Below, piece by piece: positions 8,478 to 18,778 of a stretch of 64,000 bases of DNA; position 1 is the stretch's first letter, and each line of letters starts with the position of its first letter. This stretch comes from Roseihalotalea indica (GTDB lineage Bacteria; Bacteroidota; Bacteroidia; Cytophagales; Cyclobacteriaceae). The notes beneath the pieces were generated by a model. That model was not told where the DNA came from. It did no database searches and saw only the letters and a list, made by a program, of their open reading frames with translations. Where the stretch lies: the NCBI RefSeq assembly GCF_022458895.1, contig NZ_JAINFL010000006.1, positions 487,105 through 551,104 on the forward strand, given 5' to 3'. Both the position numbers and the translations under genes were made by a program.

Positions 8478-9770
8478 ATGTTAACGACAAAACACAGCCA
8501 GTCACTGTTTGACGAGGCTCAACACTATATTCCCGGAGGTGTAAACTCGCCCGTACGAGCATTCAAGGCTGTAGGCGGTAATCCTCTTTTCATTAAATCA
8601 GCTAAAGGTGCGTACGTCTACGACGAGGACGATAATCAGTATATTGAACTGATCAATTCCTGGGGTCCCATGATTTTAGGGCATGCGAATCCGGAAGTAG
8701 AAGCCGCGTTGCGAGAAGCTATTCCCCAGTCTGTCTCATATGGTGCGCCAACTGCTCGAGAGGTAGAGATTGCCAAACTTATCATTGAGATGGTGCCCTC
8801 TATTGAGAAAGTACGGATGGTTAATTCCGGCACTGAAGCCACAATGTCGGCCGCCCGCTTGGCTAGGGGGTATACCGGGCGCGATAAAATCGTGAAGTTT
8901 GAAGGCTGCTACCACGGTCATGGTGATTCTTTCCTGATTGCAGCAGGTAGCGGGGCTATGACTATGGGAGAACCTAACAGCCCCGGGGTTACCAAAGGAA
9001 CTGCCCAGGATACGCTTCTGGCTGTATTTAATGATCTAGATAGCGTTGACCGCCTAATTCAGAGCAATCCTGATAATATTGCCGCCATTATTGTTGAACC
9101 GGTAGCGGGTAATATGGGGTGTGTAGAACCTAAAGAAGGTTTTCTGGAAGGATTGCGCGAGCGGTGTGATCAACATGGAATTGTACTGATATTTGATGAA
9201 GTGATGACCGGTTTTCGCCTGTCACCGGGCGGAGCCCAGGAATTGTACGGAGTGACTCCGGATATGACAGCGCTGGGCAAAATTATTGGAGGTGGACTTC
9301 CGGTAGGGGCGTACGGTGGCAAGAAGGAGATCATGGATTTTGTCTCTCCGTCTGGGCCAGTATATCAGGCAGGCACACTGTCGGGAAACCCTATTGCCAT
9401 GGCCGCTGGTTTTGCCATGTTAAAGCAGCTTCACAAAAAGCAGCAAGTATATGATCAACTAACTAAAACTACTTCTGCCATCGTTGAGGGTATCCGCGAA
9501 AACATGAAGAAACTAAATGTTTCGTATACCATCAACCATGTAGGCTCCATGTTTAGCCTGTTCTTTACCGAACATGCAGTGTATGACTTTCAGTCAGCCA
9601 GCGCATCCGACACCAAACGCTTTGGAGCTTATTTTCAGCAAATGTTGCAACGAGGTATTTATCTGGCACCCTCTCAGTTTGAGGCATTATTTATCTCTAC
9701 GGCCATTACTGATCAGCTGGTAGATAGCATTGTAGAGGCAAACTACGAGTCTCTAAAGGCTATTCATTAA
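8478..9770 (+). CDS. hemL: Glutamate-1-semialdehyde 2,1-aminomutase
   Basis: Makes 5-aminolevulinate from glutamate-1-semialdehyde in the C5 route to haem. 430 residues, standard length. [10 protein letters not shown] (20-29), the PLP phosphate region [11 protein letters not shown] (115-125), [10 protein letters not shown] (141-150), FDEVMTGFR (239-247) and the Schiff-base lysine K268 in [12 protein letters not shown] are all present. The gene starts 6 bases after the preceding stop, so it is almost certainly co-transcribed with it and probably with guaA. No other haem gene is in the window. Confidence 0.97.
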   Translation: MLTTKHSQSLFDEAQHYIPGGVNSPVRAFKAVGGNPLFIKSAKGAYVYDEDDNQYIELINSWGPMILGHANPEVEAALREAIPQSVSYGAPTAREVEIAKLIIEMVPSIEKVRMVNSGTEATMSAARLARGYTGRDKIVKFEGCYHGHGDSFLIAAGSGAMTMGEPNSPGVTKGTAQDTLLAVFNDLDSVDRLIQSNPDNIAAIIVEPVAGNMGCVEPKEGFLEGLRERCDQHGIVLIFDEVMTGFRLSPGGAQELYGVTPDMTALGKIIGGGLPVGAYGGKKEIMDFVSPSGPVYQAGTLSGNPIAMAAGFAMLKQLHKKQQVYDQLTKTTSAIVEGIRENMKKLNVSYTINHVGSMFSLFFTEHAVYDFQSASASDTKRFGAYFQQMLQRGIYLAPSQFEALFISTAITDQLVDSIVEANYESLKAIH

Positions 9771-9895
9771 GTCCGGTTCTCACTGAAATTCAAGCGTTTA
9801 TTACGTATGCAATGTATGAGGATGATTGCATGAGTTTTTTTTCAGATTGTATCTAGTTTAGCGATCAAGAATAAACCGTCTAAACCAAGGTACTC

Positions 9896-10909
9896 TTGAA
9901 ACGAATTATCTTATTGCTTCTGATCCTCATTACCACAAAGTTTGCAGAAGCACAGAATTTTGGGAATCAGGCTATCACTTACGAAGAATTGTACGATGAT
10001 CCATATGCGATCAATAAGTTCTTTCTTCACCTTCAGCCGTTGTATGCCGATGTTTTTGCTACAAATGTAAATGCCGGTTTCGGGATTGCTGCCAATTATT
10101 ACATGAAAGACAAAGCGGATTTTCATGCTAACTTTCGGCAGGCCTATACCCGCTCGTTCGATCTGGCCCGCGATGCAGCGATTAAAAATAAGGAGATCAT
10201 GAATACTCCCAATAACTTCACATATTTTGAGTTGGGAGGAACCTATCATATCAAAGACGAAGAGAGCGATACCGAAACCAAGTTGATCTTATATTCCAGA
10301 AAATATGCCAAGGGAAATCGCTGGGCATCACATGTGCCTGAGCATACCGTAGTTCCTTCAAAAGTGCGGAAAGTTATCGGAGTTCGAGCTGGTGGGTTTG
10401 CCTACGATACATCCATTGATCTAAAACGCATCACTCAGGACCAAAACGTGAGCCTGGTTGATGAAGCCGGTGAGGCATTTCCTTCAAACAGATACGTTTT
10501 TACAAACGAAGTAGTGACGGGCGGTTACATTGGTGGTTCAATGAGCTGGATTAAGAACATGGCAATCAAGCCTGATAAAGGGTACGGTGTGCTGGTAGAT
10601 GACTTGATTTTAACAACCTATCTGGATATTATGATTGCCCCCAGCATTGCCCTGGATACCGTTCAGTACCGTGACCCTAATCTGAACAATAGCATCCGAA
10701 AATTTTCTTCCGATGTGGTAGAGACCAAATTCTGGGGCTTTCGGTTGGGATTAGACGGGAAGTATAATCGGGAATTAGGCTGGGCCTACGGAGCTGAGCT
10801 TGGTGCTCGTCCGGGAATTAAAGGTCGCGGATTTTATGCGATGCTGAAAATCAGTATTCCGGTCTTCAGCACCAACATGGACCATAGCCGCGAAGCATTC
10901 GGTAAATAA
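9896..10909 (+). CDS. Exported outer-membrane-type protein of unknown function
   Basis: 337 residues starting with a clear signal peptide (KRIILLLLILITTKFAEAQ). The only in-frame initiator at that point is TTG at 9896; a stop lies five codons upstream and the next ATG would remove the signal, so the TTG start is well supported. The mature part has alternating beta-strand patterns and ends in a short strand-rich region (GFYAMLKISIPVFS), like small outer-membrane barrels of Bacteroidetes. No named domain is recognised. It converges on hisB with only 11 bases between them and no obvious terminator. Confidence 0.7.
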   Translation: MKRIILLLLILITTKFAEAQNFGNQAITYEELYDDPYAINKFFLHLQPLYADVFATNVNAGFGIAANYYMKDKADFHANFRQAYTRSFDLARDAAIKNKEIMNTPNNFTYFELGGTYHIKDEESDTETKLILYSRKYAKGNRWASHVPEHTVVPSKVRKVIGVRAGGFAYDTSIDLKRITQDQNVSLVDEAGEAFPSNRYVFTNEVVTGGYIGGSMSWIKNMAIKPDKGYGVLVDDLILTTYLDIMIAPSIALDTVQYRDPNLNNSIRKFSSDVVETKFWGFRLGLDGKYNRELGWAYGAELGARPGIKGRGFYAMLKISIPVFSTNMDHSREAFGK

Positions 10910-10920
10910 CAGGCAAAACT

Positions 10921-12024
10921 TTATAATGTGCCCTTTGTACTAGGCAGAGAATCCAGCCGGCTTTCGTCGCGCTGGATTGCCATTTTTATAGCCTTGGCCA
11001 ATCCCTTGAAAATAGCCTCTATCTTATGATGTTCATTATCACCCTGGACCTGAATGTTAAGATTACACTTGGCAGCATCGGAGAAAGATTTGAAAAAGTG
11101 GTAAAACATCTCAGTAGGCATATCGCCCACCTTCTCCCGGTTAAACGTAGCATCCCATACCAGCCAGGGTCTACCGCCCAAATCTATAGCCACCTGAGCC
11201 AGAGCATCATCCATCGGGAGTAAGAAACCATAGCGTTGGATGCCTCGTTTGGTACCTAACGCCTTAATAAATGCCTCCCCCAAAGCCAGCGCAGTATCTT
11301 CAATGGTATGGTGTTCGTCAATATGCAGATCGCCTTGCACCTTGATAGCCAGGTCCATACCCGAATGCTTCCCCAATTGATCCAACATGTGGTCAAAGAA
11401 ACCTAAACCGGTATCCATATTCGTCTGCCCGTTACCATCCAGGTTGATCTCAACAGTAATCTTCGTTTCTTTTGTGTTTCTATGATGGGTTACAGCGCGT
11501 TTAGATAATACGAGGTGCTGGTAAATTTTTTGCCAGTCAGTCGTTGTGAGGTCTGCATGATCGTTTGTTTTCTCACTCAGATAAATAGCCTTACTACCCA
11601 GGTTTTTAGCAAGCTCAATATCAGAAGTTCGGTCCCCAATCACATACGAATTGTTTAGGTCGTAGGTGCCGTGCATATATTCCGTAAGCAGTCCGGTGCG
11701 GGGCTTACGGGTAGGCGCATTATCCTGAGGAAAAGAACGGTCGATAAGAATTTCATGAAAAGTGATACCCTCACCTTCTAAGATAGAAAGCATCTTTTGA
11801 TGAGCCGGCCAGAAAGTGTCTTCCGGGAAAGAGCTTGTTCCCAGGCCATCCTGGTTAGTAACCATCACAAAAAGATAATCGGTTTGTTCCGCAATTTTTC
11901 GCAGGTAAGTGATCGCTCCCGGTACAAAAGATAGCTTTTCAAGGGAGTCAATCTGTTCGTCTTCCGGCTCCTGTATTATAGTTCCGTCACGATCTATAAA
12001 GAGAATTTTTTGTGCCATGCTCAT
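10921..12024 (-). CDS. hisB: Bifunctional histidinol-phosphatase / imidazoleglycerol-phosphate dehydratase
   Basis: Two histidine-pathway steps in one 367-residue protein. The N-terminal HAD phosphatase has the DxD nucleophile pair D11/D13 (FIDRDGT), TNQDG, and the late [12 protein letters not shown] motif. From about residue 176 the IGP dehydratase domain follows, with [12 protein letters not shown], the metal-binding [14 protein letters not shown] and GGRPWL. The phosphatase lacks the cysteine cluster that binds zinc in the E. coli enzyme (here [15 protein letters not shown]). It stands apart from hisGDC, with a TonB receptor and DUF4249 gene on the other strand between them, so it must have its own promoter. 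Confidence 0.96.
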   Translation of the reverse strand: MSMAQKILFIDRDGTIIQEPEDEQIDSLEKLSFVPGAITYLRKIAEQTDYLFVMVTNQDGLGTSSFPEDTFWPAHQKMLSILEGEGITFHEILIDRSFPQDNAPTRKPRTGLLTEYMHGTYDLNNSYVIGDRTSDIELAKNLGSKAIYLSEKTNDHADLTTTDWQKIYQHLVLSKRAVTHHRNTKETKITVEINLDGNGQTNMDTGLGFFDHMLDQLGKHSGMDLAIKVQGDLHIDEHHTIEDTALALGEAFIKALGTKRGIQRYGFLLPMDDALAQVAIDLGGRPWLVWDATFNREKVGDMPTEMFYHFFKSFSDAAKCNLNIQVQGDNEHHKIEAIFKGLAKAIKMAIQRDESRLDSLPSTKGTL

Positions 12025-12232
12025 AAAATATGGGGCAAATTACAAAAAAAGTGGAGATAGAGGTAGGGTAAAGAAGCTTTCTGTGGTATTAGTATCGAAG
12101 CGCTTCAAATCAGACCTCTTGAATCTGCTCTCTTTAAGTTCGCTCAAATGAAGATCAGGTCGGAGAAGCTTATTTCAATGCAGAGGAATAAGCCAAGAAC
12201 TTAACTAACCCATAATCCAGAAAACTATTTTC

Positions 12233-14617
12233 ATGAAATCAATAAGTTTTACCGCTCTCCTGGCTTTGGTTATGCTAACCAGACCATTAGCCGCCCAGGA
12301 GAAAGTTACCCTTAGCGGGTATGTAAAAGATGCCAGCAATGGCGAGGAGCTCATTGGAGTGACCATTTATGTTGATCAACTTCAAAACGGAGTGGTTACC
12401 AATTCCTATGGATTTTATTCCCTAACTCTCGCACCGGGAAGCTACGATGTCTCTTTCAGCTACGTAGGTTACGAAACCATATCTAAGTCAATAAAGCTTA
12501 CCGCTAAAAAAGAGCTAAACATCCAGCTTCAGGATGCTACCACCCAGATGCAGGAAATCGTAATTAGTGCAGAAAGTGCTGAAGAAGATCTGAATGTTCA
12601 GCGTATTGAGATGAGCAAGAACGACATCGATGTGGGGCTGGTAAAGAAAACCCCCGCCCTGTTTGGTGAACCGGATATTCTCAAAACTGTGCAGATGATG
12701 CCCGGAGTTATTTCTGCCGGTGAGGGGACCTCCAGTTATTTCGTTCGAGGTGGTGGTGCCGACCAAAACCTTATTTTGATTGATGAGGCCCCTATTTATG
12801 ACCCTTCTCATTTCTTTGGCCTGTTCTCGGTGTTCAATGCCGATGTCATCAAAGACTCTGAACTCTATAAAGGAGGTATCCCATCCCAGTTTGGCGGGCG
12901 CTTGTCTTCTATTCTGGATGTCCGGACGATTGATGGTAACAATCAGAACTTTTCGGGTTCCGCTACTATTGGCACGTTAGCCAGTAAAGTATTGCTGGAA
13001 GGTCCTATTCAACAGGATAAAGCGTCATTTCTGCTTTCAGCTCGCCGTTCGTACGCCGATGTATTCCTGCAGTTTTCACCGAATGAAGATGCCCGCAACA
13101 ACCAGGTTTACTTTTATGACATTAATGCGAAGGTGAACTGGAAGCCGAATAATAACAATCGGTTTTTCCTGGCGGCGTATGTAGGACGCGATGCTTTTAA
13201 TCTCGATGATCAGTTTGGTTTCAATTGGGGCAATAAAACAACCACCTTCCGATGGAATCACTTGTTTAACGAACGGCTGTTTTCTAATACCACCCTGATT
13301 GCCAGCAACTTCGATTACCAACTTAATAGCCAGTCCACAGCGTCGGAATTTAACTGGACTGCCGATTTGCAGGAGTTTTCGGTGAAGGAAGACATTACTT
13401 TTTTCGCTAGTCCTAAAAATACGGTAAGCATGGGAGTTCATGCATCGTTCCGGCAATTCTCACCCGGCAATATCAAGCCAGGGAGCGAAACGTCCATCTT
13501 TGTGTCTAATGAATTTGATAAATCCTATGCGTTTGATTACGCTCTTTATGCAGGAAACGAGCAACAGATTACGGAAAGGCTATCATTACTGTATGGCCTG
13601 CGGTTATCCCTTTTCCAGAATGTAGGCGAAGCTACTATTTACGAATATGCTAAAAACGAACAAGGGCTGCCCGATAATGTGAATATCTCTATTCTGGATT
13701 CTGCAACATACGGACCGCTAGAACCTGTAGAGACATTCTTCAACCTAGAACCTCGTTTTAGTGCTCGTTATCTGCTAACCGATGAAAGCTCCATCAAAGC
13801 CTCTTACCATAGAATGGCGCAGTATATTCATCTGCTTTCAAATTCAACCTTGCCGGTTCCGTTCAATACCTGGACTCCGAGTTCGCCTTATCTGAAGCCT
13901 CAATTGGCCGACCAACTGGCCTTAGGGTATTTCAAAAACTTTCAGGATAACAGCTACGAATTTTCGGTAGAAGGGTATTACAAAGAATTGCATGATGTTA
14001 CCGAATTTGCTGATAACGCCAATCTGCTACTCAATGAAAACGCTCCGGCAGAATACCGTCAGGGTGAAGGCACTTCGTATGGAGTAGAAGTTTATGTGCA
14101 GAAAAAGAAGGGGGCGCTTACCGGATTTGGTAGCTATACCTGGTCCAAAACCCGGCTGGACATTCCCGGCGTAAATAACAGTTTACCTTTCTTCGCTAAT
14201 TATGACCGTCGGCATGTAACCAACTGGGTAGCAAACTATGCGTTTAGCAATCAGTGGTCGTTTGGGGCAAATTTCACCTATTCAACGGGGCGTCCATTCA
14301 CCTTACCGGTAGGCCGATACACGTATGATGGCTACAATGTGGATTTGTATTCCGGGCGTAATTCGTACCGCTTACCGGCTTACCACCGTCTAGACTTTTC
14401 TGCCAATTTTGAACCTCGGAAAAATGAAACGCGCCGCATGAAGCAGTCGTGGAGCTTCTCTATCTATAATGTATACAATCGCAAAAATGCCTTTACCATT
14501 TATACCCGGGCAGCCCAGAATGATGACGGAGTTGTAACTGATCCTAATCGCAAAGAAGCCCGAATGGTCTATCTGTTCCCTATTTTACCCTCTGTATCCT
14601 GGAAATTAACTTTCTAA
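12233..14617 (+). CDS. TonB-dependent outer-membrane receptor with carboxypeptidase-like N-domain
   Basis: 794 residues. A signal peptide (1-21) precedes a carboxypeptidase-regulatory-like beta-sandwich (about 24-105, VTLSGYVKDASNGEELIGVTIY...), then the plug domain (about 140-250, with SSYFVRGGGADQNLILIDEAPIY-type sequence) and a 22-strand type barrel ending in an aromatic-terminated strand (SVSWKLTF). It imports an unknown ligand with TonB energy. The DUF4249 lipoprotein follows 11 bases later; this pairing is common in Bacteroidetes and suggests a two-part uptake unit. The pair interrupts the his genes and lies on the opposite strand. Confidence 0.93.
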   Translation: MKSISFTALLALVMLTRPLAAQEKVTLSGYVKDASNGEELIGVTIYVDQLQNGVVTNSYGFYSLTLAPGSYDVSFSYVGYETISKSIKLTAKKELNIQLQDATTQMQEIVISAESAEEDLNVQRIEMSKNDIDVGLVKKTPALFGEPDILKTVQMMPGVISAGEGTSSYFVRGGGADQNLILIDEAPIYDPSHFFGLFSVFNADVIKDSELYKGGIPSQFGGRLSSILDVRTIDGNNQNFSGSATIGTLASKVLLEGPIQQDKASFLLSARRSYADVFLQFSPNEDARNNQVYFYDINAKVNWKPNNNNRFFLAAYVGRDAFNLDDQFGFNWGNKTTTFRWNHLFNERLFSNTTLIASNFDYQLNSQSTASEFNWTADLQEFSVKEDITFFASPKNTVSMGVHASFRQFSPGNIKPGSETSIFVSNEFDKSYAFDYALYAGNEQQITERLSLLYGLRLSLFQNVGEATIYEYAKNEQGLPDNVNISILDSATYGPLEPVETFFNLEPRFSARYLLTDESSIKASYHRMAQYIHLLSNSTLPVPFNTWTPSSPYLKPQLADQLALGYFKNFQDNSYEFSVEGYYKELHDVTEFADNANLLLNENAPAEYRQGEGTSYGVEVYVQKKKGALTGFGSYTWSKTRLDIPGVNNSLPFFANYDRRHVTNWVANYAFSNQWSFGANFTYSTGRPFTLPVGRYTYDGYNVDLYSGRNSYRLPAYHRLDFSANFEPRKNETRRMKQSWSFSIYNVYNRKNAFTIYTRAAQNDDGVVTDPNRKEARMVYLFPILPSVSWKLTF

Positions 14618-14628
14618 TCGAATAACCC

Positions 14629-15462
14629 ATGTATAAATATAGTATCATACCTCTATTTGCAGTGCTTCTCCTTTGGGGATGCGAAGAAACCGTCGATTTA
14701 GATACTGATCAGGCTCCGCCACGCTATATTATTGAAGGATCAGTAACGAATGAGCTTACCGACCATTATGTGAAGATTTCCACTTCTACGGATTTTTACA
14801 ATAAGAATGGTACACCAAGAGTATCGGATGCCTCAGTCGTTGTTAGTGATGATCAGAATCATGAATATCTCTTTATAGAGAGCGAAACCGAACCGGGGTT
14901 ATATACCTCTCGGTTTGAGGGTGAAATTGGCAGAACGTATTCTATGCAGGTTACCATGCCTACTGGCGAAGCGTTTACAGCATCGGATCAAATGTACGAA
15001 GTGCAGCCGGTTGATAGCTTAACCTGGGAAATAGACGAGGAGGAACAGGAAGATCCTGAAGAGGAAGGATTATTCTACTCTTTGAGAATCTTTGCCCGGG
15101 AGCCTCAGGAAACAGTGGATTATTATCTCTTTAAATTTTATCGCAACGATTCGCTGCAAAACTTCGATTCTCAAACTGGATTATTTTATGCGGACGATGA
15201 GTTGATTGGTGGATACATTTATGGTCTGGAAGCACCGGCGTATTTCCGCCAGGGAGATGAGGCTACTTTTACCATGTACCGGATCAGTCGGGAGGCTTAT
15301 CTATTTTACAAAGACCTTGATATTACTCTCAACGGTGATGGCGGGATGTTTGGCCCTTCCCCAACAAATCCCCGAACGAATATCAAAGGGCCCGATGGGG
15401 CAGGTATAGGGTTTTTCCAGGCATCGGCCGTCGTTCGCAAAACAATTATTGTTGGAGAATAA
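14629..15462 (+). CDS. DUF4249 lipoprotein, partner of the TonB receptor
   Basis: 277 residues. The signal peptide ends in a lipobox (LLLWGC, Cys at 18), so the protein is lipidated. The early PPRYIIEGSVTNELTDHYVKISTS and the later YLFYKDL and FGPSPTNPRTNI segments are characteristic of DUF4249, a family that occurs almost only next to carboxypeptidase-like TonB receptors. It probably sits on the outer membrane and helps ligand capture; the substrate is unknown. It lies 11 bases after the receptor and ends at a strong terminator. Confidence 0.87.
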   Translation: MYKYSIIPLFAVLLLWGCEETVDLDTDQAPPRYIIEGSVTNELTDHYVKISTSTDFYNKNGTPRVSDASVVVSDDQNHEYLFIESETEPGLYTSRFEGEIGRTYSMQVTMPTGEAFTASDQMYEVQPVDSLTWEIDEEEQEDPEEEGLFYSLRIFAREPQETVDYYLFKFYRNDSLQNFDSQTGLFYADDELIGGYIYGLEAPAYFRQGDEATFTMYRISREAYLFYKDLDITLNGDGGMFGPSPTNPRTNIKGPDGAGIGFFQASAVVRKTIIVGE

Positions 15463-15473
15463 TCATCAAAAAA

Positions 15474-15501
15474 AATAAGCCGGTTAAAATGCCGGCTTAT
15501 T
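15474..15501. terminator. Bidirectional terminator shared by DUF4249 gene and hisC
   Basis: Perfect 10-bp stem AATAAGCCGG / CCGGCTTATT with an 8-base loop. An A-run on the left serves the minus strand and TTG-CTTTG follows on the right. The hisC stop codon (15497-15499) lies inside the right arm. Confidence 0.9.
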
Positions 15502-16582
15502 GCTTTGTATGAACCTGATGCTCAAGTTCAAACTGCTCTATTTTCTCTATTAAAGCCTGATTTTCAGTTTCAGTGCCCACCGTAATGCGGAGCGCGCCCT
15601 CACATAAACGCACATTGGCCCGGTTCCGAACAACCACCCCCTCGCGCACCAAAAAATCATAAAGTAGGTGAGCATCCTGCACCCGTACGAGCATAAAATT
15701 GGCATCACTCGGATAAATGTTCTCAACCGTAGTCAGTCTTTGCAGCGCATCCTGCAACCACGCTCGTTGCTTCATAATCTTATCGACCATAGCTGCGTGA
15801 TGATCGGCATTCTCGAGAATAGCTAAAGCCGTTTGTTGGGTTAGCGTGCTGACGTTGTAAGGAAGCTTGATTTTATTAAGTATCCCTACTATCTCAGCCG
15901 ACGCATACGCTACTCCCAGTCGCAATGCAGCCATGCCCCAGGCTTTGCTAAAAGTCTGAAGCACTACCAGATTGGGGTACTTAGCTAATTCTGGTAGAAA
16001 CCCAGCCTGTCCGGTGAAATCAATATACGCTTCATCAACCACTACAATACCCTGAAAACTGTCTAGGAAATGACGAATATCATCCGGGTTCAGTAAGTTG
16101 CCTGTGGGGTTATTGGGCGAGCAGAAGAACAAAAGCTTAGTATTGGCATCAATGGCTTTTTCAACGGCTTCCCGGTCTATCTGATAATCATCAGTCAGAG
16201 AGGCGGCGTGTACTTCCACGTCATTGACGGCAGCCGCTACTTCGTACATCCCAAATGTGGGAGGCAGTGCAATTACGTTATCCCGTCCCGGGCGGCAAAA
16301 CGCTTTGATGAGTAAATCAATAGCCTCGTCACTTCCGTTTCCTAAAAAAATTTGTTCATGCGGCACGCCCTTAAGCTCGCTGATTTTTTCTTTCAGTTGA
16401 GTCTGATAAGGATCAGGGTAGCGATGAAAAGCCTCGGATATTTCCCGGCCGGGAGTACCGTAAGCGTTCTCATTGGCATCCAGCCACACCTGAGCATGTC
16501 CTGAAAACTCAGAGCGCGCTGATGCATAGGGTTTTAACGTAAGCAAATGGGGGCGAACCAATTGTTTGATATCAAAGTCCAT
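15497..16582 (-). CDS. hisC: Histidinol-phosphate aminotransferase
   Basis: PLP enzyme that transfers an amino group to imidazole acetol phosphate. 361 residues, normal length. LDANENAYG (34-42), the FCSPNNPTGN motif (153-162), DEAYIDF (183-189) and the Schiff-base lysine K213 (QTFSKAWGMAALRLG) are visible. The start lies 3 bases after the hisD stop, so it is the third gene of the hisGDC operon and ends in the terminator shared with the DUF4249 gene. Confidence 0.97.
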   Translation of the reverse strand: MDFDIKQLVRPHLLTLKPYASARSEFSGHAQVWLDANENAYGTPGREISEAFHRYPDPYQTQLKEKISELKGVPHEQIFLGNGSDEAIDLLIKAFCRPGRDNVIALPPTFGMYEVAAAVNDVEVHAASLTDDYQIDREAVEKAIDANTKLLFFCSPNNPTGNLLNPDDIRHFLDSFQGIVVVDEAYIDFTGQAGFLPELAKYPNLVVLQTFSKAWGMAALRLGVAYASAEIVGILNKIKLPYNVSTLTQQTALAILENADHHAAMVDKIMKQRAWLQDALQRLTTVENIYPSDANFMLVRVQDAHLLYDFLVREGVVVRNRANVRLCEGALRITVGTETENQALIEKIEQFELEHQVHTKQ

Positions 16583-16585
16583 AAC

Positions 16586-17911
16586 CTAACGCACCGTGTT
16601 TTTTGATGAAGAGGAAGTCAATGATTTTTGCGAGATCTTCTGGAGCCGAATGCTAACGGCATTCTTATGGGCATCGAGCAGCTCGGCTTCCGCCATTTTC
16701 TCTACATGTGGACCAAGCTTGGTAAGGCCTTCGGGCGTAATTTCCTGATACGTGATTTTCTTCACATAGCTGTCGAGAGAAATGCCACTGTACGAGCGGG
16801 CAAAGCCGTTGGTAGGTAAAGTATGGTTCGTTCCGGAGGCGTAGTCACCAGCAGATTCAGGAGTATAATGCCCTAAGAAAACAGAGCCCGCATTGTGGAT
16901 ATGCTCAATGGCCTGTTCCGGTTTACGTGTGGCAACAATCAGGTGCTCGGCTGCATATTCATTCAGGAGCTCATATCCTTCTTTCAATGAGGAGACCACA
17001 AAAGCCAGGCTGTTGCTGAGTGCTTCCCGGGCAATATCCTGCCGGGGCAGTTGCTTAAGCTGAATCTTGATTGCCTCCTTGGTTTCTTTCACCAGCCGCT
17101 CACTGGTTGACACCAACACCACCTGACTATCTACGCCGTGCTCGGCCTGAGACAGCAGATCTGCCGCTACGAAGGACGGGTCTGCCGAGTCGTCGGCCAG
17201 AACAGCTACCTCCGAAGGACCAGCGGGCATATCAATGGCTACCTGAGATTTACTTACCAGTTGTTTAGCAACCGTTACGTATTGATTACCAGGGCCAAAT
17301 ATTTTATGAACTTTTGGGATAGATTCAGTACCGTAGGCCATAGCAGCAATTGCTTGGGCACCGCCTATTTTAAAGACCTTGTGGATGCCAATGAGTTGTG
17401 CTGTGTATAAAATGGCTGGGTGAATTTGCCCTCTGCGGTTACACGGGGTGCATAAAATAATCTCCTGGCATCCGGCAATTTTAGCAGGGATTCCGGTCAT
17501 CAATACGGTAGAGAATAGGGGAGCAGTGCCACCCGGAATATAAAGCCCTACTTTCTGAATAGGCACACTGCGCCGCATGCAGCGAACACCCGGCATGGTC
17601 TCAATCTCTAATGAGGGTGTTTTTTGAGCTTCGTGAAATTTTTCAATATTGGTTTTAGCCACCTGAATGGCTTCTTTTAATTCAGTATTTATACGCTCGT
17701 TAGCTGATCGGAATTCTTCTTTAGAAACCTGCAAGCCATCGAGTTCAACGTGATCATATTCCAAAGAAAAATGCCGCAGGGCAGCGTCACCTTTTTTCTT
17801 CACCTTTTTTAAAATAGGCTCAACAACGTCTTCAATCTTCTTAAACTTTTGAGCCGGTCGCCTGGTAAGTTTAGCCCAGGCATCACGGGGAGGATTTACA
17901 ATGACTTTCAT
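16586..17911 (-). CDS. hisD: Histidinol dehydrogenase
   Basis: Catalyses the last two oxidations, histidinol to histidine, using NAD and zinc. 441 residues. Family signatures include YIPGGTAPLFSTVLM, FKIGGAQAIAAMAYGT, KIFGPGNQYVTVAK, the zinc-site region LSQAEHGVDSQ, and the C-terminal ASGTNHTLPTNGFARSYSG. The start overlaps the hisG stop by four bases (ATGA), implying translational coupling; hisC follows 3 bases later. Confidence 0.97.
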   Translation of the reverse strand: MKVIVNPPRDAWAKLTRRPAQKFKKIEDVVEPILKKVKKKGDAALRHFSLEYDHVELDGLQVSKEEFRSANERINTELKEAIQVAKTNIEKFHEAQKTPSLEIETMPGVRCMRRSVPIQKVGLYIPGGTAPLFSTVLMTGIPAKIAGCQEIILCTPCNRRGQIHPAILYTAQLIGIHKVFKIGGAQAIAAMAYGTESIPKVHKIFGPGNQYVTVAKQLVSKSQVAIDMPAGPSEVAVLADDSADPSFVAADLLSQAEHGVDSQVVLVSTSERLVKETKEAIKIQLKQLPRQDIAREALSNSLAFVVSSLKEGYELLNEYAAEHLIVATRKPEQAIEHIHNAGSVFLGHYTPESAGDYASGTNHTLPTNGFARSYSGISLDSYVKKITYQEITPEGLTKLGPHVEKMAEAELLDAHKNAVSIRLQKISQKSLTSSSSKNTVR

Positions 17912-18768
17912 ACGATCATTTTTTCAATCGGGACTACCAGAATACCTTCGGCTCCGGCTTCCCGTAACTTTTCAATAACTTCCCAGAACTGATCCTCCTC
18001 AACCACCGAATGGATGGAGTTCCACCCGGACATCGCCAGGGGCACAATGGTGGGGCTTCGCATACCAGGTAGTAGTTTTACAATGGTGTCGGTAGCTTCT
18101 ACGGGAGCATTAAGTAAAATGTATTTATTCCCTTTACCCGCCTGCACCGAATTGATACGAAATACCAGTTGGTCGATCAGGCTCTTTTTCTCTTGAATGG
18201 AACGGTGATTTCCAATCAGCACGGCTTCTGATTTGAAAATCGTTTCTACCTCTTTCAGTCCATTGCTGAGCAACGTGCTACCAGAGCTAACGATATCACA
18301 TACTGCATCAGCCAGCCCGATGCTGGGAGCAATCTCTACGGAGCCGCTGATCTCATGAATCTGAGCACTGATAGTATGTTTGTCTAAAAATTCATTCAAA
18401 ATTCGCGGATAGGATGTGGCGATGTTGGTATCCTGAAAATAAGAAACTCCGGGATATTCCTTATCGCGGGGAATGGCCAGAGATAAACGGCATTTTGAGA
18501 AACCAAGCTTTTTAATGAGCTCAACATCCTTATTTTTCTCAAACATTTCGTTTTCTCCAACAATTCCCAGATCAGCCACACCATCTTCCACATAACCGGG
18601 AATGTCGTCATCGCGGAGAAACAGAAATTCAGCCGGAAAATTATAGGATACGGCTTTTAAGCGACTTTTTCCATTGTTAAAATGAATGCCACATTCTTTA
18701 ATAAGCTCTATGGATCGATCGCTTAAACGACCGGACTTTTGAATTGCAATTCTGATGGTTTGTTCCAT
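17908..18768 (-). CDS. hisG: ATP phosphoribosyltransferase (long form)
   Basis: First committed step of histidine synthesis (ATP + PRPP). At 286 residues it is the long form, with an N-terminal bilobed catalytic domain (IRIAIQKSGRLSDRSIELI; VADLGIVGENEM; CDIVSSGSTLLSNGL) and a C-terminal ACT-like regulatory domain (from about 210, ATDTIVKLLPGMRSPTIVPL). Long forms are feedback-inhibited by histidine and need no HisZ. It is the first structural gene after the His-rich leader peptide, with 54 bases from the leader stop to its ATG, so it appears to be controlled at the mRNA level as well as by product inhibition. Confidence 0.97.
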   Translation of the reverse strand: MEQTIRIAIQKSGRLSDRSIELIKECGIHFNNGKSRLKAVSYNFPAEFLFLRDDDIPGYVEDGVADLGIVGENEMFEKNKDVELIKKLGFSKCRLSLAIPRDKEYPGVSYFQDTNIATSYPRILNEFLDKHTISAQIHEISGSVEIAPSIGLADAVCDIVSSGSTLLSNGLKEVETIFKSEAVLIGNHRSIQEKKSLIDQLVFRINSVQAGKGNKYILLNAPVEATDTIVKLLPGMRSPTIVPLAMSGWNSIHSVVEEDQFWEVIEKLREAGAEGILVVPIEKMIV

Positions 18769-18778
18769 GAATAAAAGT

